64,000 bases of DNA from Pseudoalteromonas sp. P1-25 (GTDB lineage: Bacteria > Pseudomonadota > Gammaproteobacteria > Enterobacterales > Alteromonadaceae), in contig NZ_LKDW01000005.1 in the NCBI RefSeq assembly GCF_001401805.1, positions 62,001-126,000 of the forward strand, written 5' to 3'. Position numbers and translations under genes: made by a program. Under the pieces are notes generated by a model that was not told the origin of the DNA, searched no databases, and saw only the letters and a program-made list of their open reading frames with translations. How positions within the stretch are numbered: the stretch's first letter is position 1; each line of letters begins with the position of its first letter. Below are positions 1 to 8,403 of this stretch, in pieces.

Positions 1-344
1 AATCAGGAATGCAACTGGCTCTAGATGACTTTGGTACTGGCTATTCATCACTTGCTTACCTGCAAGAAATGGATACCGATTACCTAAAAATAGATAAACG
101 CTTTGTTGACAATATAAAAGCAGGAAGCCAAGAGCTTGCTTTATGTGAAGCCATAATTGTAATGGCCCACCAGCTTGGTCTTAAAGTTATTGCCGAAGGA
201 ATTGAAACGCAGCAACAAATGCAACTACTGTTAAAGGCAGGATGCGACTACGGACAAGGTTATTTATTTTCAAAGCCCGTGCCTAAAAAAGAGTTTATGT
301 CATTGCTGATCAGCAAAAAAATGGTAATTGCCAATAATAAATAA
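1..344 (+). CDS. EAL-domain cyclic-di-GMP phosphodiesterase, C-terminal part (5' end outside window)
   Basis: The reading frame is open from the window edge, so this is the tail of a larger gene. The visible ~113 residues are the second half of an EAL domain: the DDFGTGYSS loop, the metal and catalytic stretch around LKIDKRFV, the IAEGIET motif and the closing GQGYLFSKPV. These are the conserved residues of active c-di-GMP phosphodiesterases, which cut c-di-GMP to pGpG. Whether a GGDEF or sensor domain precedes it cannot be seen. The frame stops about 20 residues after the domain, as is usual. Confidence 0.9.
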   Translation, partial: SGMQLALDDFGTGYSSLAYLQEMDTDYLKIDKRFVDNIKAGSQELALCEAIIVMAHQLGLKVIAEGIETQQQMQLLLKAGCDYGQGYLFSKPVPKKEFMSLLISKKMVIANNK

Positions 345-417
345 GCCATTACGCAATAAATAGTGTATCTACACGGTCAGGTTATTTAATTAATAGTAAG
401 TAGTAACAAGGTTTAAA

Positions 418-1308
418 ATGGCAAAGGCAACACTCGAGCAATGGAGAATGTTTAAAGCTGTTGTAGAACATGGTGGATTTGCTGGTGCTAGCACCGCAGT
501 ATTTAAAAGCCAATCAACCGTGCACCATGCAGTACAAAAGTTAGAATCTGCATTACAAGTAAAGTTGCTTGAAGTAAAAGGCCGTAAAGCGTATTTAACC
601 GATAACGGTAAGCTTATATTACGCCGCGCCGAGTTTTTAATAGACGAAGCCAGTAAAATAGAGTCGGTTGCCGCAACGTTGAGCGAAGGCATTGAAAGCA
701 CATTAAAAATAGCGGTAGATGAAGTGTTTCCGCAGCATTTATTGTATCAAGCGCTACGCCATATTAATGAGCAATACCCACTGGTAAAAATAGAATTAAT
801 AGAGAGCGTACTTAACGGCGCAAACGAATTACTTACAAATGCAGTGGTCGACCTAGCTATAACCTCTATTGCGCTTTATGGTATTAATTGCCATAGCCTG
901 TGCGATATAGAATTTATTGCTGTTGCGCACCCTGACCACCCCTTACATCAGCGCACTGAGCCTCTAACCTTCAGAGAGCTTAAATTACACAGGCAAATAG
1001 TTGTTCGCGATTCAGCCACTCTCACCAGCCACGACGATGGCTGGCTTGGCGCTGATATGCGCTGGACAGTAAGCCACTTACGTAACTCTATCGATATGGT
1101 TAGCCAAAACTTTGGTTATGCGTGGTTGCCTAGTGCGCAGATTCAACCCTACCTTAAAAACAATACACTTAAGCCCCTTAATTTAGAGCAAGGAACAACC
1201 CGCTCCCTAAAGCTTTACTTAATGTGCAACGACAGTGACCGTTTAGGTCCTGTTGGCCAAGCATTTACTCAGCATTTAATAAGCTTGTGTAATAACAAAC
1301 ACAACTAA
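418..1308 (+). CDS. LysR-family transcriptional regulator
   Basis: The protein has 296 residues, the usual LysR length. The N-terminal winged helix-turn-helix is at residues 5-65 (GFAGASTAVFKSQSTVHHAVQKLE), followed by an effector-binding domain from about residue 90. An AAGG ribosome site precedes the ATG. Its stop overlaps by four bases the stop side of the convergent YihY-type gene. LysR proteins often control a divergent neighbour, but the upstream gene here is an EAL protein on the same strand, so no target can be named. The family assignment is firm; the effector is unknown. Confidence 0.9.
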   Translation: MAKATLEQWRMFKAVVEHGGFAGASTAVFKSQSTVHHAVQKLESALQVKLLEVKGRKAYLTDNGKLILRRAEFLIDEASKIESVAATLSEGIESTLKIAVDEVFPQHLLYQALRHINEQYPLVKIELIESVLNGANELLTNAVVDLAITSIALYGINCHSLCDIEFIAVAHPDHPLHQRTEPLTFRELKLHRQIVVRDSATLTSHDDGWLGADMRWTVSHLRNSIDMVSQNFGYAWLPSAQIQPYLKNNTLKPLNLEQGTTRSLKLYLMCNDSDRLGPVGQAFTQHLISLCNNKHN

Positions 1309-2270
1309 GAGTTTGTTGGTTCATCTACATCAAGGTGATCAGCTACATAGGCGCCGCGTTTACCGCGCTCTTTAGCGGGGCCTTTGGTACTATCTTTCGC
1401 TGTTTGTTGTTCGGTTGCCGCATTGATTACCGCCCCAAGCGTAATAATATAGGCACTTATATAAAGCCACATTAGCATAATCACTACCCCACCTAACGAA
1501 CCATAGGTTTCGTTGTAGCTTGCAAAGTGAGAGACATAAAACGAAAAACCAATTGAGGCTAAAATCCATAATACAGTCGCAATACAAGAGCCAAGAGTGA
1601 TCCACCGCCATTTAGCGGGTTTTCTGTGTGGTGCATAGCGATACAAAAGCACCAATGCAAAGTTAAACATAAAGGCGAGCAATGGCCACGATATTAACTT
1701 TATTAGTAAGTCTATACTTTCTTTTAAGCCTACCAAATTAAGTACTATGGGCAAAATACCTATAATTAGCAAAGCAAAAATAGCCACTAAAATAGCCCCT
1801 ACCGAAAATAAAAAACGCACAACTTGAGCATGAAAAAATGAGCGTTTTTCATATTCATGATAACTAATATTACACGCCGTAATCAGCGCCTGACTGCCTT
1901 TGGAGCTACTCCATATAGTTAGAATAAGTGTACCAATTGCACTTAAGCTTAAACTGGCGTTAGAGGTTTGAGCTAAGCTCGATACCTGCGATAAAATTAA
2001 ATCGCTGGTGCTTTGTGGTAATAAGGTAACTATTTTACTCAAGTGTTCACTAATATCGGTGGGCGATGAAAAGTACGCATACACAGAAACCATGGCAGCA
2101 ATAGCAGGAAAAATGGCAAGCAAGGCATAAAATGCAACGCCCGCTGCAACCAAGGATAAATTATCTTGGCTCATTTGCTTAAAAATGCGTTTAGCTATGT
2201 CCCACCAACCGACAACTGGAATGTGTACTGGTTGCTCGGCATGTTGTCCTCGTTTTGCTTTGCTCATCAT
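1305..2270 (-). CDS. YihY/virulence factor BrkB family inner-membrane protein
   Basis: The 321-residue protein has about six hydrophobic segments between residues 38 and 285 and the family pattern NLSLVAAGVAFYALLAIFPAI near the start, with LGGVVIMLMWLYISAYIITLGA late. The family was once annotated as ribonuclease BN, which is now considered wrong; its transport role is unsettled. The C-terminal ~35 residues are charged and cytoplasmic. It stands alone on this strand, divergent from the MscS-type gene, with a short intergenic region for both promoters. Confidence 0.88.
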   Translation of the reverse strand: MMSKAKRGQHAEQPVHIPVVGWWDIAKRIFKQMSQDNLSLVAAGVAFYALLAIFPAIAAMVSVYAYFSSPTDISEHLSKIVTLLPQSTSDLILSQVSSLAQTSNASLSLSAIGTLILTIWSSSKGSQALITACNISYHEYEKRSFFHAQVVRFLFSVGAILVAIFALLIIGILPIVLNLVGLKESIDLLIKLISWPLLAFMFNFALVLLYRYAPHRKPAKWRWITLGSCIATVLWILASIGFSFYVSHFASYNETYGSLGGVVIMLMWLYISAYIITLGAVINAATEQQTAKDSTKGPAKERGKRGAYVADHLDVDEPTNS

Positions 2271-2379
2271 CTACTCCTTTTTAGCCTATTATTGAGCAAA
2301 AAGTCTGCCAAGCTGCACGCTTAACATTGGTACTAAAATTGCTGATTGTAAGATTATTACAAATTTTAGGTAAATCCCC

Positions 2380-3468
2380 ATGAACAGCCCTATAACCATG
2401 CTAATTGCACTGAACACCACGGCTGTTAATGCCTTAAACACCGAACAAAACGTGCTAAGTTGGCAGTATTTATATAGCCAATGCTTGCAATTACTTCACG
2501 CAACAGCGCAAATATTACCCACTCTTTTATTAGGTTTTATTCTTTTAACTCTTAGCTACTTTGTTGCAAGTCCATTGTCTAAGCTATTAGTAAAGCCACT
2601 TCATTATATGACCGACAGTAAACTTGTACACCTTGTGGCCAAACGCGGTATTAGTATTTTAATTTTATTACTGGGTGTGTATTTATTTTTACGTTTAGCA
2701 GGGCTGACCGAATTTGCTATTGCCATTATGAGCGGTACCGGGTTAATAGGCTTAATATTAGGCTTTGCCTTTAGAGACATAGCAGAGAACTTTATTGCTA
2801 GTTTACTATTGAGCGTACAGCGGCCATTTAAAATAGACGATGTAATAGAGGTAGATGGCCGCTTAGGGGTGGTTAAAAAGGTCACAGCCCGCGCAACCAC
2901 CTTAGTTGATTACGATGGCAACCATATACAAATACCTAATGCCACGGTTTACAAAAATACCATTAAAAACCTAACAGCAAATCCAAAAATGCGTGCAAAG
3001 GTGGTGATTGGTATAGGTTACGATAACGATATTCGTTATTGCCAAACACTCGCACTTGAAATCGCTAACAAGCAAACGGGTGTGCTTAGTGAGCCACCAG
3101 CCCAAGTACTGATTAACAATTTAGGCAGTTCAACAATTAACTTTAATCTATTTTTTTGGGTTAACAGCGAACAGCATAGCCCTTTAAAAGTGGCCTCGCA
3201 GTTAATGCGTGAGCTTGTAACCGAGTTTACTAATCAAAGCATTAGCATGCCTGATGATGCACGTGAGCGTATTTTACTCAGTACACCTGATGAGAGTGAT
3301 ACACAAAAGCCCACCAGCAAAACTGAGCAGCCTTCAACTGCTCAGCAAACCACTAAACAGCTGCAACAACAAAATGAAACCCTTGATGATGTAAGTAGCG
3401 ATACCGACGAAATTCGCGACCAAGCTGAAAAGTCGCGCGATCCTGAACAGGGTAAAAATATTATCTAA
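2380..3468 (+). CDS. Small-conductance mechanosensitive channel, MscS family
   Basis: The 362-residue protein carries N-terminal membrane segments (about residues 45-65 and 85-110), the pore-lining TM3 helix around residues 115-145 (GTGLIGLILGFAFRDIAENF), and the beta domain with the family signature RPFKIDDVIEV and IPNATVYKNTIKNLT. MscS channels open under membrane tension and release solutes during hypo-osmotic shock. An unusual Gln/Thr/Asp-rich tail of about 65 residues follows the beta/alpha domain; it looks disordered and is longer than in E. coli MscS (286 residues). Confidence 0.9.
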   Translation: MNSPITMLIALNTTAVNALNTEQNVLSWQYLYSQCLQLLHATAQILPTLLLGFILLTLSYFVASPLSKLLVKPLHYMTDSKLVHLVAKRGISILILLLGVYLFLRLAGLTEFAIAIMSGTGLIGLILGFAFRDIAENFIASLLLSVQRPFKIDDVIEVDGRLGVVKKVTARATTLVDYDGNHIQIPNATVYKNTIKNLTANPKMRAKVVIGIGYDNDIRYCQTLALEIANKQTGVLSEPPAQVLINNLGSSTINFNLFFWVNSEQHSPLKVASQLMRELVTEFTNQSISMPDDARERILLSTPDESDTQKPTSKTEQPSTAQQTTKQLQQQNETLDDVSSDTDEIRDQAEKSRDPEQGKNII

Positions 3469-3571
3469 GTTCAAGGTACAAGAAAAAATACAGCCATAAA
3501 TAGTCTATTTACAACTTAATAATGTTTTAAACTCTTTCAAAATGAGAAATATGATTAATTAATGCAGGGAG

Positions 3572-3605
3572 TATAACTTTTGTTATATCAATAACAAAAG
3601 TTATA
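3572..3605. promoter_or_regulatory. Perfect 34-bp inverted repeat, candidate enhancer site for a sigma-54 activator
   Basis: Two perfectly complementary 15-base arms (3572-3586 and 3591-3605) flank a 4-base spacer ATCA. A ten-base half-site, AAAAGTTATA, recurs at 3696-3705. It lies about 190 bases upstream of the sigma-54 promoter at 3772-3788, the usual distance for an enhancer bound by an NtrC-type activator. It is not followed by a T run, which speaks against a terminator for the channel gene. The binding protein is inferred, not shown; the activator at 8400-9812 is the first candidate. Confidence 0.5.
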
Positions 3606-3771
3606 CAACAATCAACCCCTTGATTTTAAACGAGTTATTTATAAACCATCATTTAAGCCGCCTTTAACCCGCCTTTCATTATTAATAATTATTCAAAAAG
3701 TTATATTAACAAACCACCAACTTAAAACAATAAAATCAATAACATTCAATACGTTATTAACAAAACAGTGC

Positions 3772-3788
3772 TTGGCATTATTAATGCA
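3772..3788 (+). promoter_or_regulatory. Sigma-54 (RpoN) promoter of the symporter-porin unit
   Basis: The sequence TTGGCATTATTAATGCA has the invariant GG (3774-3775) and GC (3786-3787) with exactly 10 bases between them, matching the -24/-12 consensus TGGCAC-N5-TTGC apart from the C after TGGCA and one T before TGC. Transcription would start near 3798. The next long gene is the symporter at 3995, and rpoN and a sigma-54-dependent regulator are both in this window. Confidence 0.7.
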
Positions 3789-3821
3789 ATAACAATAATC
3801 TAACAACTTTAGAGCTTAATT

Positions 3822-3944
3822 ATGCACGTGTACAAACACCCCCTATCTAAAAAGGCTAACGAGCGCTTACCCATATCATTGCAAGCCCCTTGTATGACCT
3901 GTGCACGTGCCTGTGCGGTAAGCGTATACGCGTTGACGTCCTAA
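3822..3944 (+). CDS. Possible 40-residue Cys-containing leader peptide or small ORF
   Basis: A 41-codon frame (ATG to TAA) begins about 24 bases after the predicted sigma-54 start site and lies within the leader of the symporter message. The product has three Cys in its second half (PCMTCARACAV) and a basic N-terminus. An AGAG about 8 bases upstream is only a weak ribosome site. The word TGCACGTG occurs near its start and again near its end. I do not recognise a family; it may be noncoding leader sequence. Confidence 0.25.
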   Translation: MHVYKHPLSKKANERLPISLQAPCMTCARACAVSVYALTS

Positions 3945-3994
3945 GCAAAAGTTAAATAGCTCCCACTAAAATTATAAATAATTGGAATAACATT

Positions 3995-5266
3995 ATGACC
4001 AGTACAACAAGTATTAATAACAACGAGCCTAAAAAAATGGCGCTCTGGCTAAAAATACTCATAGGTATGATAGCGGGTATTATTGCCGGCATGCTGCTTG
4101 GCAATAATGCTGAATATATAAAACCCCTTGGCCAGCTATTTATTAGCGCCATAAAAATGTTAATTGTTCCTCTTATATTTTGCTCATTAATTGTTGGCGT
4201 TACCTCAATGAAAGACACCACCAAAATGGGTCGTATTGGTGTTAAATCAATCGTATTTTATTTAGCCACCACCGCCGTAGCTATTTCGATTGGTTTAGGC
4301 CTTGGGCTGTTGTTTGAACCTGGCGCAGGCTTAAATATGGTTGCAACCACTGTGGCTGATGCTAAACCTAGCCCTACCCTAGTAGACACCATTGTCGGTT
4401 TAGTACCTAAAAACCCTGTAGGCTCACTCGCTTCAGGTAATATATTACAAATTATTGTGTTTGCGTTGAGCTTAGGCATTGCTTTAAACCTAATTGGTGA
4501 AAAAGGCGAACCCGCTAGCAAAATGTTTGAAAGCCTAGCCGATGCAATGTACAAGTTAACTGAGCTTGTAATGAAGCTAGCGCCATACGGTGTATTTGCA
4601 TTAATGGCGTGGGTATCTGGCAAATACGGTCTGGATGTATTACTACCACTTATAAAGGTAATTGGCTTAGTGTACCTAGGCTGCATTATTCACGTTTTAG
4701 TGTTGGGGGGCGGCTTTGTAGGCCTACTAGGTAAGCTTAATCCACAGCGTTTTTATAAAGGTATTATTGAAGCGCAAATAATTGCTTTTACTACCACAAG
4801 TAGCTCAGGTACTTTACCTGCCAGCATTAAATGCGCCACCCAAAACTTAGGTGTATCGCGTACTGTATCAAGCTTTGTACTGCCAGTAGGCGCCACTATT
4901 AACATGGATGGCACCGCTTTATACCAAGGTGTGTTAGCGCTGTTTATTGCCCAAGCCTTTGGTATTGACCTCACCACAACAGATTACTTAACCATTATTG
5001 CTACAGCCACTTTAGCCTCTGTGGGCACCGCCGGTGTACCCGGCGCTGGCCTTATTATGCTTTCACTTGTACTAACTACCGTTGGCTTACCTCTTGAAGG
5101 CATTGCAATAGTTGCCGGTATTGACCGAATTTTAGATATGGCGCGCACCACCATAAATGTAACAGGCGACTTAATGGTTACTTTATTAATTGGCAAAAGC
5201 GAAGGCGAGCTTAACGAAACCCTTTACAACCAAAACAACACAGCGGCTCAACCCGCTAAGCAATAA
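3995..5266 (+). CDS. Dicarboxylate/amino acid:cation symporter (DAACS/GltP-DctA family)
   Basis: The 423-residue inner-membrane carrier has all family landmarks: the serine-rich hairpin TTSSSGTLPASIKCA (about residue 267), the LPVGATINMDGTALYQG segment in TM7 (about 297) and GTAGVPGAGLIML in hairpin 2 (about 344). Members import glutamate, aspartate or C4-dicarboxylates with Na+ or H+. The porin follows 33 bases later, so the pair is probably one transcript that moves a substrate across both membranes. Control by sigma-54 and by the kinase/regulator pair at 6679-9812 is inferred from the promoter at 3772. Confidence 0.93.
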   Translation: MTSTTSINNNEPKKMALWLKILIGMIAGIIAGMLLGNNAEYIKPLGQLFISAIKMLIVPLIFCSLIVGVTSMKDTTKMGRIGVKSIVFYLATTAVAISIGLGLGLLFEPGAGLNMVATTVADAKPSPTLVDTIVGLVPKNPVGSLASGNILQIIVFALSLGIALNLIGEKGEPASKMFESLADAMYKLTELVMKLAPYGVFALMAWVSGKYGLDVLLPLIKVIGLVYLGCIIHVLVLGGGFVGLLGKLNPQRFYKGIIEAQIIAFTTTSSSGTLPASIKCATQNLGVSRTVSSFVLPVGATINMDGTALYQGVLALFIAQAFGIDLTTTDYLTIIATATLASVGTAGVPGAGLIMLSLVLTTVGLPLEGIAIVAGIDRILDMARTTINVTGDLMVTLLIGKSEGELNETLYNQNNTAAQPAKQ

Positions 5267-5299
5267 CCCTCGTTTTAGTAATTTTATAGAGAACAAACC

Positions 5300-6361
5300 A
5301 TGACTAGTAAACTGATATATTTACCCGTTGCACTAGGTGTTATTGCCTTAGCTAAACCTGCTCATGCAGATATTACAATTGAAGGTTTAAATGGCCTTGA
5401 AGCCGTTAAGCTATTTGGCGATATGCGTATGCGTTTTGAGCGCACCGAAGGCGATACAATTGACTCAACAAGCCGCGCTCGTTTGCGTGCCCGTTTTGGC
5501 ATTAAATACGCGGCGACCGAAAACTGGTCAGCACAAATGCGCTTTAGAACAACCTCAAGCCAGCACGATTCAACCCACCAAACCTTTGGCATCACCGATA
5601 CCAGCGATAACGATGACTTTGGATTAGACCGCGCCTTTATGAAATACACAGGCCTTAGTAACACCCAAGTATATATTGGTAAAGCGGCCCCCGTTTATAT
5701 GCACTCATCAGAGCTACTTTTTCGTGACGATATAGCGCTCGAAGGTGTACAAGCTAATTGGAGTAACAACACCTTTAGCGTTAATGCAGGGCATATTATT
5801 CTTGAAGAAAACGTTGATAATGGTGAAGGCAAGCGCGATGCCAGCTGGCAACAGCTGCAAGGTGTATACGCTACTGAATTTAATAACGTAAAAGTGAAAG
5901 CAGGTATCGGCGGCATTTTTGTAAGTGCCTCCGATACGGCCTACGCCAGTGCTGAATCAGGCCTTGATGATGACCAGGCGGGTAATGTAATGACCTACAA
6001 CCTTGATGTACGTTATGGCCCAGTGCGCTTTGCAACTGATTACTACACCAGTGAAGCCGACACTGAAAACACCGCCTATACCGTACACGCACGCTATCAA
6101 ATAAATAAAGAGTTTGGCCTGCGATTTTATGTGCTACGTACCGAAGCCTATGCATTACCGATGAACGGCGCGTTTACGCAAACCAATACGCCGGGCTCGT
6201 ACACCAATATTAAAGGCACACGCGTACAACTAGATTATAAAATTGCAGATAACTTAAATGCCGATTTAAGGTGGTACAGCGTGGATAATATTAATAACGA
6301 TTTACCTACAAACAACAATGGCCGCGATCGCATTCAAGTAAATCTAAACATGAAGTTTTAA
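5300..6361 (+). CDS. Outer-membrane porin, probably paired with the symporter
   Basis: The 353-residue protein begins with a signal peptide cut after about residue 23 (AKPAHA). The mature part has the alternating polar/aromatic pattern of a beta barrel and ends with a phenylalanine (VNLNMKF), the signal for the BAM insertion machinery. Short strands such as LDVRYGPVRFATDYY and VQLDYKIADNLNADLRWYS recur. It sits right behind the symporter and ahead of a strong terminator. The substrate is not predictable from sequence; entry of dicarboxylates or amino acids is inferred. Confidence 0.8.
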   Translation: MTSKLIYLPVALGVIALAKPAHADITIEGLNGLEAVKLFGDMRMRFERTEGDTIDSTSRARLRARFGIKYAATENWSAQMRFRTTSSQHDSTHQTFGITDTSDNDDFGLDRAFMKYTGLSNTQVYIGKAAPVYMHSSELLFRDDIALEGVQANWSNNTFSVNAGHIILEENVDNGEGKRDASWQQLQGVYATEFNNVKVKAGIGGIFVSASDTAYASAESGLDDDQAGNVMTYNLDVRYGPVRFATDYYTSEADTENTAYTVHARYQINKEFGLRFYVLRTEAYALPMNGAFTQTNTPGSYTNIKGTRVQLDYKIADNLNADLRWYSVDNINNDLPTNNNGRDRIQVNLNMKF

Positions 6362-6380
6362 GCGCTCTCTCCCAACCAAA

Positions 6381-6417
6381 TAAAAGCGATTTAATAGCTG
6401 TTATTAAATCGCTTTTA
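6381..6417 (+). terminator. Terminator after the porin gene
   Basis: A 16-bp perfect stem (6381-6396 with 6402-6417) closes a 5-base loop, and the descending arm runs into a T-rich stretch. It starts 20 bases after the porin stop. The remaining bases up to 6678 hold no gene and presumably the promoter of the kinase; I see no clear sigma-54 site there. Confidence 0.85.
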
Positions 6418-6678
6418 TTTTTAGCAGTAAAAAGACATAACCTACCTAGTTAGCATCAAAACTCATGGATAACTTATTTTTAGTTACCTTATAATGCAAA
6501 TAAATAAGACCTAAAATCATGCCAAATTCGTTAGTACCTAATTTATATAAAATTAAAATACAGACTATAGTCCCTCTCCGCCAAATAAAAATAACCATTT
6601 TGCAGCTGTAAAAGGAACATACACACCATTTTTTTGTATTGCTTACACAATTAACTAACGGACCTAACACAACTAAAA

Positions 6679-8403
6679 ATGCAGAGGTTTACACACTTGC
6701 TCAACAAACAAAACGCTTGGTTTTATGTACTAAAAATAGCGCTACTAAGCCTGATGGCGATCAATAGCGTAAGCAGTTTAGCGCAGGCTAATTTAACTGA
6801 GCCTAAACAAATTATAGTGGGCGGCGATTTTAACTACCCACCCTATGAGTTTATTAACGAAGATGGCGAGCTTACAGGCTATAACGTAGAGCTTAGCCAA
6901 GAAATAGCGGCGGTAATGGGGCTTAATATAAAAATAAAGCTGATGCCTTGGGCCGAAATAAGAGCTGAGTTTGACCGCGGAAATGTAGATATTTTGCAAG
7001 GCATGGCCGCCACACCCGAGCGCACCGACCTATATAACTTTAGCCCGCATACCTTTGTGAACCACTCTATTTTTGCGCGTGACAATAGCCCTAAAATTAC
7101 CAATTACACAGAGCTTGAAGGCTTTCGAGTGATTGTTCAAAATAATGGCTCAGCCTTTGATATGCTAAAAGACTCTGGCCTAAAAATAACACTAATACCC
7201 GTTGAAACGCACGCCGATGCTCTGCGCTTGCTTGCCTCTGGGCGCTATGATTTTGCTGTAGTTTCAAACTTACCTGGTTTGTATTTAAGTAAAAAACTAG
7301 GGCTATCAAACATTACGGCTATTTCTAGCCTAGAAAGAAACAGGCTTTATGGTTATGCCACTAAAACCGCAGATGAAGCATTGTTATCGCAATTTACTCA
7401 AGGTTTAGCTATTTTAAAAAATACCGGTCGCCAGCAAGAAATTTACGACAAATGGTTTGGCCCGTTAAACGTGTCGCCGTGGTCAAAAGCTGGGGTAATC
7501 GCAGGTATATGTGTAGTAGTGCTGCTACTCATTAGTATCGTGGTGATAATATGGAACAAAGCACTGCGTAAAAAAGTAGAAAGCCGTACCAAAGCGCTAC
7601 AAGCGCAGCAGTTACAGCTACTTCATGCAGATAAAATGGCCTCCTTAGGGGTGTTGGTTTCGGGAGTGGCCCATGAAATTAATAACCCGTGTAGCATTTT
7701 AACTTTGAATTTTCCGTTTATAAAAGAAGCCTTTGAAGATGCAACAGACATACTCGATGAGCACCAAGCACGCCAAGGCGACTTTCTTATTGCGGGTGTA
7801 AGCTACCCACGTTTTAAACAAATGTTGCCAGAAATTTTAGACGATATGCACATCGCCAGTAACAAAGTAAAAGGCATAGTAGAAGATTTAAAAAGCTTTG
7901 CGGTAAAAGGTGAAACATCACACGAAAAAACAGAGCAATTAGATTTAAACTTACTAACAAACCGATCTATTCGCTTAGTTACAAACCAAATTAAAAACGC
8001 TACAAACCACTTAGAGGTTAACCTAGCCAATTCGCTACCTTTGTTTAAAGGCAGCGGCAGTCGCATCGAACAGGTAATCGTTAATTTGATTTTAAATGCT
8101 TGCCAAGCGCTTGAAGATAAATCGCAAAAAATCATTATCACCAGCTATTTCCATACTAAATACAATCACGTTGTGCTGAGCATTGAAGATCAAGGTGTAG
8201 GTATTGATCAACAGCACTTAATTAAGCTTACCGATCCGTTTTATACCACCAAACGGCAATCGGGTGGCACCGGTTTAGGGCTGTCTGTATCAGCGGGGAT
8301 CGTGGCGGATCACCAAGGCCAACTCACCTTCAAATCAACGCTCGGTAAAGGCACAAAAGTAAAGCTTTCACTACCCTTATTACAACACGAGAGTGAACTA
8401 TGA
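6679..8403 (+). CDS. Sensor histidine kinase with periplasmic solute-binding (SBP_bac_3) sensor domain
   Basis: The 574-residue protein has a signal segment (to about residue 37), a periplasmic amino-acid-binding-type domain (about 45-265, with GDFNYPPYEFINEDGELTGYN), one membrane helix (about 275-293), a short coiled coil and a kinase core. The H box is VSGVAHEINNP (His near 332), followed by the N box LILNACQAL and the G boxes DQGVGID and GTGLGLS. It probably senses a small nutrient directly in the periplasm. Its stop overlaps the regulator's start by four bases (ATGA), a sign of an obligate pair. Confidence 0.92.
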   Translation: MQRFTHLLNKQNAWFYVLKIALLSLMAINSVSSLAQANLTEPKQIIVGGDFNYPPYEFINEDGELTGYNVELSQEIAAVMGLNIKIKLMPWAEIRAEFDRGNVDILQGMAATPERTDLYNFSPHTFVNHSIFARDNSPKITNYTELEGFRVIVQNNGSAFDMLKDSGLKITLIPVETHADALRLLASGRYDFAVVSNLPGLYLSKKLGLSNITAISSLERNRLYGYATKTADEALLSQFTQGLAILKNTGRQQEIYDKWFGPLNVSPWSKAGVIAGICVVVLLLISIVVIIWNKALRKKVESRTKALQAQQLQLLHADKMASLGVLVSGVAHEINNPCSILTLNFPFIKEAFEDATDILDEHQARQGDFLIAGVSYPRFKQMLPEILDDMHIASNKVKGIVEDLKSFAVKGETSHEKTEQLDLNLLTNRSIRLVTNQIKNATNHLEVNLANSLPLFKGSGSRIEQVIVNLILNACQALEDKSQKIIITSYFHTKYNHVVLSIEDQGVGIDQQHLIKLTDPFYTTKRQSGGTGLGLSVSAGIVADHQGQLTFKSTLGKGTKVKLSLPLLQHESEL

